From the NCBI GenBank assembly GCA_024500155.1, contig CM044860.1, positions 7,674,501 through 7,738,500 of the forward strand: 64,000 nt of DNA. Direction: 5' to 3'. This stretch comes from Chenopodium formosanum (Eukaryota > Streptophyta > Magnoliopsida > Caryophyllales > Amaranthaceae). The translations under genes were made by a program, and so were the position numbers. The notes beneath the pieces are model-generated. The model was not told the origin of the DNA and did not search any database. It worked only from the letters and a program-made list of their open reading frames with translations. This document shows positions 23,799 through 34,428 of this stretch, piece after piece (position 1 is the first letter of the stretch; each line of letters starts with the position of its first letter).

Positions 23799-24281
23799 GG
23801 GAAATTGTTCCGTGTACCCCTAAAGTTTTAAAAAATGCACCATGTACCCTTGAAAACTTTCAAATGCACCATGTACTCGTGACGTTTGTAAATAAATGCA
23901 CCAAATAACCCTAATCCTCTAACAAATGCACATATCATTGACTTTTCAAACTAAAATCATGCCCACACACCGACTCACTTTTAGTGCTTTATATTTATGT
24001 AGTAAAACCGCCTAAAAGCACAAATTAAATCAAAATTTAAACTCTGTCGATCATTCTAAATCCTAAATTTTTGAGGTTAGAATTTGATTTATTAATTAAG
24101 TTTACTTATACTTAAATGATTTAGCATTAAAGTAACATTAAACTGTAATAATTTGATCTCTGAGTCTAAGGGTATTTGATGTAATTTTATACAAACCTCA
24201 AGGGCATACGGTGCATTTAAAAGCTTTCAAGGGTATACGGTGCATTTTTTAAAACCTCGGGGGTATATGGAACAATTTCCC
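23799..24281. mobile_element. Mutator-type MITE, 483 bp, 9-bp target duplication
   Basis: Long terminal inverted repeats (~90 bp, imperfect) begin GGGAAATTGTTCC and contain the subrepeat AATGCACCRTRTACCCTTGA two to three times. The element is flanked by a perfect 9-bp duplication AACTTATAA (23,790-23,798 and 24,282-24,290). The long terminal repeats and 9-bp duplication identify it as a MULE-derived non-autonomous element. It has no coding region. Confidence 0.85.
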
Positions 24282-24480
24282 AACTTATAAATCAGTCCCT
24301 TTTGTGAGCCCTATTATATCATATGAAATAATATAATAATGTTTTGTACGGTCTTCATTTATGAAATATTAAGGATGTGGAAATTTTTGAGATAAAATCT
24401 CATCTGCTCCAAAATCTTTAGTGGCTCATGGTTAAAACTTAAAAGTAAATAAGTAAAAATGAGCTAAGTTTGAATAATGT

Positions 24481-24708
24481 TAGGGTCTGTTATGTTCAAT
24501 TTATTTTCACTTATTTCAGGTGTAATAAGTTCAATTAAGTTCAGTTCTGTTCAAATAGGTTCAATTCAGGTTTATAAGTTTTGATAATGGTTAACCAAGT
24601 ACAAATTACAACTAAAATAGGTTTTAATAAGGTCTAATAAGTTCAGATGAGTACAAATAAGTCCAAATAAGTGAAAATCAAGTGAATAGAATACACTCTT
24701 AGACTGCT
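24481..24708. mobile_element. AAGTTCA-rich MITE-like repeat
   Basis: Begins AGGGTCTGTTATGTTCA and contains TTTTCACTTATTT, which recurs inverted (AATAAGTGAAAAT) near the right side. Between them are many AATAAGTTCA variants. It is related in style to the GTTCA-rich family, but boundaries and target duplication are unclear. Confidence 0.4.
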
Positions 24709-24947
24709 TATGAAAGAATGATAACTCACATTTTTCAATCGCTACATGTGATAACTCACAATTATTTCTATTGTTAAGTACACATGATATATTATACTCA
24801 AGGCCCAGCACGGTGGATTTGCTTATTAGATGTAGCTTGAGTAAACATAAAGAAGAAAAATACATTAAGTAACAAAATTGCATGGTATTTATCTTGCTTT
24901 GACTTGCCCCTTGAATTAATCCAATTTAAGTACAACCGTATTAATAA

Positions 24948-25045
24948 GTCTTGGCTTAGTGGCAACAACCGAGGGCCGGGCATGTATGCATATGACAGCC
25001 TCGACAGGTTGCATTTCGAAAACCTTCTTTTCTCTATTTGTAATT
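24948..25045 (+). mobile_element. tRNA-derived SINE candidate
   Basis: TTGGCTTAGTGGCAAC (24,951-24,966) is a close A-box match, and GGTTGCATTTCGAAAACC (25,007-25,024) fits a B box ~45 bp later. The tail is T-rich. The clover-leaf is not intact, so it is not a tRNA gene. Boundaries are approximate. Confidence 0.45.
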
Positions 25046-25454
25046 TGTAATTCGTGATTCACAATGTCTTTATGACTCATTTGGACCCAAAAAAAAACCC
25101 TTTAATTAGCAATATATATAATATATGTGAGATGTAATCATTGTTAAGGATATACCTTTAGATTGGACTTGAACTAATGAGTACGCATCCTTTAAATACA
25201 ATAATTATTGCTCTTGAACAAAAGAGAAGTGCTACTAATTAAAATAACTTAATTGAGCTTTATTTGCAGAGTTCCTTTTAGAATAATGTACTTCAATTAA
25301 TTGATAAAATTAACTAAAAATAATCAATTCAATAACATAGATTTATCATTTACAGTATGTACAATCTGGAAAAAGAATAAAGAACAAATAAAGAATCATA
25401 TGTACAATAATCAAGTAGCAATTCTACAACTTAAATTGATTAGTCTTTGAATGA

Positions 25455-26773
25455 TTATGCTTTAATCTTCAATTTAGCTCTAATCATGGTCCTAGACAAA
25501 ATTGTATCAGCTTCTTGATTTGTGAGGCTTTGCGACCACTCAACTCTTTTCGATCTGTTGGCTCCTGGTCCATAACATTTGCTTTCACCATAGTACACCG
25601 AACTGTTTAAATAGACAAAGATTGAACACATTAGCATAATGTATCATATAATGTGTAACATAAGAGTAATTGATAATCGATATATAGTTGATAGTCTTGA
25701 TACTAACAAACTAAATACGGAGTAATATGCACCTATGTGTGGAGGGTTTTCCCCAATCGTCCCATCCTTGAGAATTAACCTCATTGGACATGTAACTGTT
25801 TACGAAAACAACTCTAGAATAAGGTCCCCATGGCCTTCCTAATGTGCAACTTTTTATGCCAGTAACTCGACAATCCACAAAATAAAATCCCGTGTCTTCT
25901 TCAGGTTTTGACCTTCGTTGTGCTGTTATTGCCCCATTTTCTTGTGAAATGGAATGTATATGACATTTCTACAACAATTCAAAATTAATTTAAATTAGTC
26001 GTGGTACAACAATAAAGATAAATTATCTATTTTCAAATATCATATGGACGCGATTTTATAGTATAATGTTACATACTTGGAATAGAGAAGCTGCATTGCC
26101 ACAAATGAAATCAGTTCCTCCTTCAATATAGCAATTGCTATAGAAATGACTCCCTCCCTCATCCAAAAGTGTGTCTTGATATGAAGTTATTCTACATGCA
26201 TAGAACTCTGCCCTTTCGCTCGAAACCCTCAAGGCAACTGCTTTCGCCCCCGGCCCATAAGTATTCTGCAAGAAATAATCAATATAATGTCAAACTCTGT
26301 ACCTAAATAATAAATAGTACACGTGACTATTAATATATATAGGACAAAAAAAATATATATATAATATTTGTACATACCTCGATGGTAAGGTATCGAGCCA
26401 TAAAATCAGAAGCAAAGACGGAGAGAGTAGGAGACGTGTATATATCACCACTATCATCCCATGTAATAGTAGTATTTAAAACATCTCTTCCGCTAAGTAT
26501 TATAAAGGGCTTATCTTCGGGCACGGTAACTTTTTCCTTGTACGTACCGGGCATAACTAGGATAAGTGTAACGTCTACATTGTTAGTAGGAACCGCATCA
26601 ATTGCATCTTGTATTGTTTTGAACTTGCCTTTGTTGCCTGATTGATCGACGGTTAGTAGACGTTTCCAAGTTAATTTCTCGGACAATATTCGAGCATTAG
26701 AGTTGCTAATGAAGCAACATAATGCAAAGACAAAGAAGATGATGCTAGGAAAATAAGAGCTTTGAGTTGCCAT
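25455..26773 (-). CDS. Pectin methylesterase 2 of the cluster, 322 aa, 4 exons
   Basis: Secreted CE8 pectinesterase. Exons: 26773-26378, 26265-26077, 25968-25733, 25602-25455, all GT-AG and in phase. I chose the MATQSSYF start over an in-frame ATG 42 bases upstream, because the neighbour pectinesterase starts the same way and the signal peptide (residues ~1-27) begins there. Motifs: PGTYKEKV, YQDTLL, GTDFICGN, LGRPWGPY. QAVALR is replaced by KAVALR as in gene 1, and DFIFG is DFICG. It is closely similar to gene 3, pointing to a local duplication. There is no pro-region. It probably acts in the apoplast; a floral or pollen role would be a guess from family resemblance only. Confidence 0.93.
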
Positions 26774-26867
26774 TATAATTAATTGGGTATTTGTATTTTG
26801 TGTTTTTGTGATCAAAAGATATGATTTGGATGTAATTGTAATATGATTTGGTGATTTGATTAGTGAT

Positions 26868-26884
26868 TAGTGTATATATAGAGA
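26868..26884 (-). promoter_or_regulatory. TATA box of pectinesterase 2
   Basis: The minus strand reads CTCTATATATACACTAATC about 100 bp upstream of the start codon. It is nearly identical to the element before pectinesterase 3. Confidence 0.6.
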
Positions 26885-29059
26885 GCAGCATGACGTGATT
26901 AAGAAATTAAGACAATGATTGGGGGATGTAACGGCTGATATCTTGCAATTTACATTTAAAACATTCCATAAAAGATGACCATTGTAATTATATTATTACG
27001 TTATTATTTGCATGTAGTTTAAGTTTTCGGCGCGTTGTTGAAATGTTCACGGTTCTTTCCCCTTTGAAATTTGGTTTGGGAGAAGATAAGGTTAGTCAAC
27101 ATTTTATACTAACTAGTAATTAAAGAATGCTAACGAAGATTATATATAAGCATTCATATAATGTTTTCTAATGTAATTATCTTAATATATTATGACTAAA
27201 TCACGCGTTAATTTAATAACTAGCTATAATTTTACTTTTATTTAATTTCTTTGTTCGTGTGCTTATAGTCTTATACCTTAGCTTGTAATGAGCATATGGC
27301 TAAAAAATAGTCTTGGTTGTAAGGTGAAATTCTCCTAGTTATTGACTTATTGCTTATAGTCTTATCCATGTCAATTCATAATAGACATTTTAAACAATTT
27401 TGGGTGATATCTGTGTGATTGTATTATGATAAGATAATTAATAATGAGGACAATAAAAAATTAGCTACTGCGTATCAGCGTATGTGTATTTTGTGTTGAT
27501 GAAGCAAATAAATCCTTCATTCAATGTATGTAAGCTAGTTAGCTAGCTCATTCCTTTGTAACAACATTATGGTGTTAACTTTGGTGTTCTGTTTTTATTT
27601 ATTTATTTATTTAATTTTGAAACCATTATTTATTTATTTAATAATAAAAATAGAATGGATCGAACGAAGTACATGAAAAAGTTTACCGTAGCAACTAACA
27701 AGGGTGTTCTCGATCCATTAATTAGCTCATTTTATCTACTTCCCCCATTCCATATACATGCCTTTATTATATTATTGTTCATGCAGTACAGTTTAATTGT
27801 ATCTATTACTCCGTAATTCATAGTTGATTAGACATTGGATTGAAAGAACAGTATCATGTGCTATCTTAAAAGATTTGTTTATATGCATGTACTATTATTC
27901 CTGGCATTTTGAGTGTAAATTGACATCTAATGATTAAAAGTATGCATTAGAAATGGCACGAAATAATGCATATACATTAGAAATGGCACGAAATAATGCA
28001 TATACGAAGTATAAATTAAATTTATTATTTTTTTATATAATTTTTGTAAGAAAAATAAAGAAAACATTAGGAACTCCTCCTCACGAGGGGATCAGAATTC
28101 CTAATGCACAAAGGAAATAATAGGGTACAAAGATGAAGATGTACAAAGAATAATACGTTATCACTAATAAGATGACCTACATTCGTGGTATAAAGTTGTT
28201 TAATAAGCATATAGTATTATAGTCACATGAAAAGTATATCATGATATATACATATATATATGTAGTCAATTGGTTATCCCCATCAGAAACAAATTGGGGG
28301 TGCCTTGGAGATCTCTCACCCTCTCCTTCAATCACTTACTTCAAAGAGAATTGCTCTACCCTACTCCCAAGCAAATGTAGTTGATGAAGGATTTATGTAT
28401 TCATCATGTGCAATTACTAGATACATAAATGGATCAAATTATGGAGACATTTGAGTCGTCGTTATATCATAGCTAGAGGTACTAACGATCTTTGGGCTAG
28501 TAAAATAGGCCAAAGCCTAATTGGACGGATCCTATAAGGTCATACAAAGGGCCTAGATCGAGCATGAGAGGGGCGAGGCTCATGATGGGCCTCATCCCCT
28601 ATAGTGACCGACCATAAGGAGGGTTTAGAGAGGTTTTGGGCTTTCTAACCTAGTCTAATTATAATATGATTATAAGTAGACTAGGTGCCTAGGTAATTCA
28701 ATAGAACAGTTTTACTGTTAAGTTGAAACCCTAATTAGCAAATACGAAACTAGCTTCTCTCAAACTCCTCTCTTTCTCTCACGGCACTTTCTCCTCCTCG
28801 GCGCCGGTTGTGGTGGTTCGTGGTGGTCGGTTTAGTCCATTAAAGATGGTGATTGTGGTTTCCCCTTCACTTGACCAATCTAGTATTGGTAGACGGTTCG
28901 TTGAATCCCATGGACTAAGTAGAGGAGCAACGCGTGGGGCTCTATTCTCTCCCTGATTTGCCAGTCGAATTGCTTCGTGGAGATCACGCTTCAAAAGTAT
29001 GATTATGTGTCTTGTGTGTTATGCATGTGATCTTGGGATAGTTGCTTAATAAATATGAT
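26885..29059. other. Intergenic DNA between pectinesterases 2 and 3
   Basis: Contains a 30-bp tandem duplication (27,945-28,004, unit CATTAGAAATGGCACG…), TTTA-type simple repeats near 27.6 kb, and a GC-richer block at 28.48-29.0 kb. That block's TATAAGTAGACTAGG and AACCCTAATTAGC resemble the R-U5 part of a Copia-type LTR, but no paired ends were found. No convincing gene is present. Confidence 0.4.
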
Positions 29060-29145
29060 TCATGTTTTCTGCATATAGTACCTATAAACTCCTACAGTTG
29101 GTGGGGCTCAAACGGTAAGCTCTCAACCAACTATACCAAGCAAGC
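29060..29145 (-). mobile_element. tRNA-like SINE head, minus strand
   Basis: On the minus strand TATAGTTGGTTGAGAGC resembles a tRNA A box, followed ~10 bases later by CGTTTGAGCCCCACC resembling a B box. The spacing is short for a functional pol III promoter. Boundaries and target duplication are undetermined. Confidence 0.35.
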
Positions 29146-30093
29146 TTAGTTTTTTTCTCACGCTTTGTATTAGTTAACTAGAGAAAGGAAATGTACTATC
29201 TATCTATGTATAATGTATTGATGGAGTTTTCTATGTTACGTTTTCTTGTATTCCGTATCAGTTAACTATAGAAAGGAAATAAACGATGTATGAGGAAAAC
29301 ATAATTTTACTAATGTGAGTTGGGCCAAGCTGTGAAAATAAACTCTATACAACATGAGGTTATAAGAATATATGAGGAAATTAGGAAATCATAATTTCAC
29401 TAATGTAACGAACCATAAAATAATATAGATTTTCGGTCACATTACATAGAATTATAGACTAAGGTAGTGAATGAAAGATAACCTTGTTTATTATATTTTC
29501 GGTCATGAATTTGTACTTGTACTTTACTACTTTATACATTGTGATAATTTGTTTAATTTTAATAATTTAATTTCTGTACTTATTTTGAGGAATTAATGGG
29601 GATGTATTTGTCTAAAATCAATTGATGCCGAGTTGATTGAAGGATTGATTTAAATTGTTGCTATTTGCCGCCAAAAAAAGTGAAAGGTAAAAATTAATAC
29701 GAGTATCTGTAATAGCTAATGACGATTTTGCTCCTAATTAACCAAATTTAGTCTTCCACTCCTTTCCTTCTCTCATCCTAGAGATTGGATTTCAATTAGG
29801 TGATGTCCGCGTTTGGGTTTTATTTAGGCTTATTTCATTACCATCCAAAAAACATAATACAAATTAATTGCGCCCTACCTCTACTATATGTCATTAACGA
29901 TTCACTTATGTAGTTGTTAAAAATAGCAATTCATCAATATGTTTCGAAGAAAAATGAGTAATCAATTCAATGAAATTATATATATATTTAATCTATATAT
30001 TTAATCAACATAGATATATGTACAATCTGCCAAAAAAAAAAACCCTAATAATACATGTACAATAAAGTTATAATAATTATGAACACGTCAGTG
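29146..30093. other. 3' flank of pectinesterase 3
   Basis: AT-rich DNA without recognised genes. Partial repeats of ACTAGAGAAAGGAAAT/ACTATAGAAAGGAAAT occur near 29.18 and 29.27 kb. Confidence 0.4.
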
Positions 30094-31692
30094 TTAGATT
30101 CGTGATTTGGCACCAATCATGGTCTTGGTAATAAGCGCAGTGGCTTCTTCATAACTGAGGTCTTGCGACCACTCGACTCTGTTTGATCTGTTGGCTCCTG
30201 GACCATAACATTTGTATTCACCATAGTATACCTAACTGTTTCAATGAACAAACGATCATATTAACATTTATAGCATAATAAGTTGATATATAATATACTT
30301 GTGTCACATATTATATAACACACGGAGTAATTGATAATCAATAATACGCACCTATGTGTTGAGGGTTTGCCCCAATCATCCCACCCATTAGGGTTTACCA
30401 CATTAGACATGTAACTGTTTAAGTAAACAACTCTAGAGTAAGGTCCCCATGGTCTTGGTAATAAGCGCAGTGGCTTCTTCATAACTGAGGTCTTGCGACC
30501 ACTCGACTCTGTTTGATCTGTTGGCTCCTGGACCATAACATTTGTATTCACCATAGTATACCTAACTGTTTCAATGAACAAACGATCATATTAACATTTA
30601 TAGCATAATAAGTTGATATATAATATACTTGTGTCACATATTATATAACACACAGAGTAATTGATAATCAATAATATGCACCTATGTGTTGAGGGTTTGC
30701 CCCAATCATCCCACCCATTAGGGTTTACCACATTAGACATGTAACTGTTTAAGTAAACAACTCTAGAGTAAGGTCCCCATGGTCTTCCCAATGTGCACCC
30801 TTTTATACCCGTAATTGTACAATCCACAAAATAAAACCCTGTGTCTTCTTCCGGTGTCATCCTTCGTTGTGCAGTTATTGCTCCACCTATGTCCGAAACA
30901 GAATGTATTCGACATTTCTACAACAATCCAACAAAAAATTTAATTAATCTTCGTATAACAATAAAGATAAATCAACCAGAAATTAAAGTTGTATTCTTGA
31001 ATAAAGTATATAATGTTACATACTTGGAAAAGAGAGGCTGCATTCCCACAAATAAAATCAGTTCCTCCTTCAATATAACAGTTACTATAAAAATGGCTCC
31101 CTTCTTCATCCAAAAGTGTATCTTGATACGAAATAAATTTACATGCCGAAAACTCTGCCCTTTTGCTCGAAACCCTTAAGGCAACTGCTTTTTCCCCCGG
31201 TCCATATGTATTCTGTAAGAAATTATCATAGTCAAATATTAATTCAAATCATAAATAGTATATGTGACTATTAATTTCGTATGAAAAAAAAACCTGAATA
31301 GTGAGATATCGAGCCATAAAATCAGAAGCAAAGACGGAGAGGGTAGGAGACGTGTATATATCACCACTATCATCCCATGTGATTATTGTATTTTCGGCCT
31401 CTCTTCCGCTAAGCATTATAAAAGGCTTGTTTTCAGGTACGGTAACTTTTTCCTTGTACGTTCCCGGTTTGACTAGGATAAGTGTGGTATCTACGTTGTT
31501 TGAAGGAACTGCATCAATCGCGCCTTGAATTGTTTCGTAATCGCCTTCGCCTGACTGATCCACGGTTATTAGTCGTTTCCACGTTAACTTCTCCTCCGAC
31601 AAGTGACGAGCATTAGAATTGTAGATGAAGAAACATGAAAATGTAACTACAAAGAATATGATCTTAGGAAAATAATAACTTTGAGTTGCCAT
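30094..31692 (-). pseudogene. Pectin methylesterase 3, interrupted by stop and exon duplication
   Basis: Paralogue of pectinesterase 2. Exons 1-3 (31692-31294, 31212-31024, 30917-30682) are intact, with signal peptide, YQDTLL, GTDFICGN and LGRPWGPY. The donor of exon 1 (GTTTTTTTT) is weak. Exon 4 begins AG|T TAG: the TCG codon of gene 2 is TAG here, so the product ends after ~275 residues, about 47 short. In addition a 330-bp block covering the end of exon 3, the last intron and most of exon 4 is tandemly duplicated. The terminal exon therefore exists as a proximal copy (from 30565) and a distal copy (30235-30094) that alone retains the normal end IGAKSRI. All catalytic residues precede the stop, so a truncated enzyme is conceivable. 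Confidence 0.85.
30118..30777. repeat. 330-bp tandem duplication in pectinesterase 3
   Basis: Copies 30,118-30,447 and 30,448-30,777 differ at only two positions that I can see. The breakpoints share CATGGTCTT, present in exon 4 (ACCAAGACCATG) and exon 3 (GGAAGACCATGG), so short homology in the two exons explains the event. Confidence 0.95.
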
Positions 31693-31796
31693 TTTTGTTT
31701 GAAATATTTGGTGGTTTATTCGATCGTAATTATTGTGAAAGATATAATTTGGAAACGAAAAATTAAAGAACATAATGTAAGATTTGGGAAAATTGT

Positions 31797-31813
31797 TAGT
31801 GTATATATAGAGA
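31797..31813 (-). promoter_or_regulatory. TATA box of pectinesterase 3
   Basis: The minus strand reads CTCTATATATACACTAAC about 110 bp before the start codon, matching the pectinesterase 2 promoter. The promoter thus looks intact although the coding region is damaged. Confidence 0.55.
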
Positions 31814-32330
31814 AAGTAACCAGACAATTTCAAGTAACACAATGATTGGGAGACGCCATGTACGTGGACTAATTTTTTGCTTTTCACATTTAAAGAATAT
31901 GATTCATTCAAGTTTTTTCAAAAAAAAAAATAAAAAAATAAAAAAAAATGAATATACTTCCCCGTTCTTGTATAATTGCACCACTTGCCTTTTTAGTAAG
32001 TTTCACAAATATTGCACCATTTCCTCGGAAAAAAAATATTTGTGTTCACACTTTTTACTTTATCAATATGTCATATGGGCAATTTTGTATTTTTACCTTT
32101 CTCTCTCTTATTTTTTTCCACTACCAAATTATACCCAACCCCTATGGTGCAATAATAAAAAAAATAGAGGAAGTATGTATAATTTATAGAAGTTGACCAA
32201 TTAAATTATAACAATTACGTATTTACGTTACTATTTGCATGCAATTATAAGATATCGGCGGCGCTGAATCCAATATTTTTCAGAATAGAGAATTTTGGTC
32301 ATTCTTTTTCCTTTTTTCACCTTTGACGAA

Positions 32331-32582
32331 GGGTCTGTTCACATTTACTTAATTTCAGTTCACTTCAGTTCAGTTCAGTTCAGTTCCAATCAGTTCAGTT
32401 CAGCTCTTAATTTCCCTCTCACATAAAATATTCATTTCAGCTCAATTCAGTTCAGTTCAGTTCAGTTCCAATCAGTTCAGTTCAGTTCAGTTCAGTTCCA
32501 ATCAGTTCAGTTCAGTTCAGTTCAGTTCCAATCAGTTCAGTTCAGTTCAGTTCAGCTCAGTTCAGTAAATATGAACAGGCCC
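32331..32582. mobile_element. GTTCA-rich Tourist-like MITE, 252 bp
   Basis: Terminal GGGTCTGTTC and GAACAGGCCC are near-perfect inverted repeats flanked by the 3-bp duplication GAA (32,328-32,330 and 32,583-32,585). The interior is tandem TTCAGTTCAG/TTCCAATCAG units, here expanded to several 30-bp blocks. It has no coding region. Confidence 0.75.
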
Positions 32583-32585
32583 GAA

Positions 32586-33070
32586 GTGAAGTAATATTTA
32601 CATTGTTTTAACTTTCTATAATCTTTCGTAACTCTTCTTATTTCACATTTATAGAGAGCCATACGTAAACAACAATAAAATTTTAATCTCAAAATGATTT
32701 GCAGTTGACGAACATGAATCATCATAAGGAATTATTCAATATACATGTGACCATTATTTTTAGGTGGAAGCAATAATGAGGAATATGTGTATATAAAGTT
32801 TAGTACTCGGAGTACATTATAAAACAAAATATAGAATTAATTAAGGTTATTTATTAGTGCATGAGTAGTTTAGTCAAACAAATTGCTACTCCGTATTACA
32901 TACATGCCGAATTACGTACGAATAGCTAGAGTGAAATTTAAACATCTTAATAATAAAATTAAAAAGTGAATATTATTAATATGGTATACTTCCGACCCAC
33001 TACTTGCGTGTGTATCTTGATAGCGAATTGGTCAAGAACTAAAGACATTCAATGGAGGTTTTATGTTTTA
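32586..33070. other. Intergenic DNA
   Basis: AT-rich DNA without a recognised gene or repeat. Confidence 0.4.
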
Positions 33071-33099
33071 ACTAGTTTTTGGTCCGGACAATGTCCTGG
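33071..33099 (-). mobile_element. Helitron-like 3' terminus
   Basis: On the minus strand the palindrome CCAGGACATTGTCCGG (stem GGAC/GTCC) is followed ten bases later by CTAG|T, as in a Helitron 3' end. No 5' end was located. Confidence 0.5.
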
Positions 33100-34428
33100 G
33101 TCATTATATGTATATTATAAATGAGGTTTATAACAAAAATTATGTGATAAAATACAAATATAGATTAAATTAGTTACATTTTTTGTAAATAAAGTAGTCT
33201 AGTATAAATAGTATAAAAATATTTAAGTAAGATCAGAAAGATAATTTCACAAACAATGGAACAATATCGGTGTCTCGTGATACAATTCATTGACTTGAAA
33301 ACAAATTTCTGGTGCCACCAAGGTGCTCAATTGTATTTGTTGGCACGTTTCCTAACTTTAACACACCACTTCCACACAAAGTCACTTTTGGGTGGAAGGT
33401 TTGAGTCAAGTAGCTTATGCCCAATAGAGAATGTGTATAGACTACTGTGTGGATGTATTTTTGAAGTGTAAAAATCAGAAAAAAGCTTCTTCTATTAATA
33501 GGGAAACATGAAAGAACATAGAAGAAAAATCTCAAACATCAAAGGAGTTAGGGAGGTGAATAATCACCTTAAACATCCTCTTAAATGGGGGGTTATGAGA
33601 GTTACTTATCAAGAGAATAATGGTAGTGATTAATTATCTTAAACATCCTCATAAATTGGGGGTCATAAGTTTAAACATTGATGCTAATAATTCATTAGTT
33701 TTTTAATAAATTGTAGCAATTGTATGACATGGCGCCACATCATCTGCCTAGTCATGATGATACGTGACGGGCTCATGTCTTCTCATTGAGTTTTAATATA
33801 TATATAGATTGCACGTGTTAATTAGACTTCATATATATCCGCTATTAAAGCATTATCTTGTTTAAGCTAAAAGGACGTTTTTCTTTATCTACCCATTTTT
33901 GTAACGAAGCAATCCCTAAACAGATAGAATTATCCCTCGTTACCCTTAAAACGGGGTCATTAGTACGTGATTAATAGTAAGTGAATGTTGCTATAAACCC
34001 GTATAAATATTAGAAGAAGGTGATTTATTTTTTTATTTTTTTATAAAAGGATGAGACAATTAATTTATTAAAATAACTACAATATTAAATTACAGTTAAT
34101 AAAGTATAATATAATGTTTCCCTCAAAAAAAAAGTATAATATAATGTAATACTTTGTAATTATAAATTGAAGAAGTTATAACTGATCAATTGCATGGATC
34201 TTATAACACAATGCATATCTCCCTTAACTCAAACCCTTACTATTTTGCATAAGAATTTCATTATTACAAGGAAACATCAACCTTACAAATTACCAACAAT
34301 TTTGTAAAAATAAATCGAACATAATAACCATGAATAATCAAACCTTAATACGGATTCACAACTTGACAAGAACCCAATAAATCACAAATTAAACCCAATA
34401 ATCATCCTATTTAAAGTACTTAAATTAA
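33100..34428. other. Intergenic DNA with small direct repeats
   Basis: Two imperfect copies of a ~50-bp segment (AATCACCTTAAACATCCTC / AATTATCTTAAACATCCTC) occur at about 33,560-33,665. A short AAAGTATAATATAATGT duplication lies near 34.1 kb. No gene recognised. Confidence 0.5.

Noticed and set aside
24948..25045. Possible tRNA gene
   Set aside because: A- and B-box-like motifs are present but no complete clover-leaf can be drawn, so a SINE is more likely.
28779..28994. 71-codon minus-strand ORF between pectinesterases 2 and 3
   Set aside because: Lies in a possible LTR-like block, has no recognisable family pattern and no splice partners.
30261..30581. 106-codon ORF at the pectinesterase 3 duplication
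   Set aside because: A frame-shifted reading of exon 4 joined to exon 3 across the duplication breakpoint; skipping TTAG at the acceptor would shift frame and not rescue the gene.
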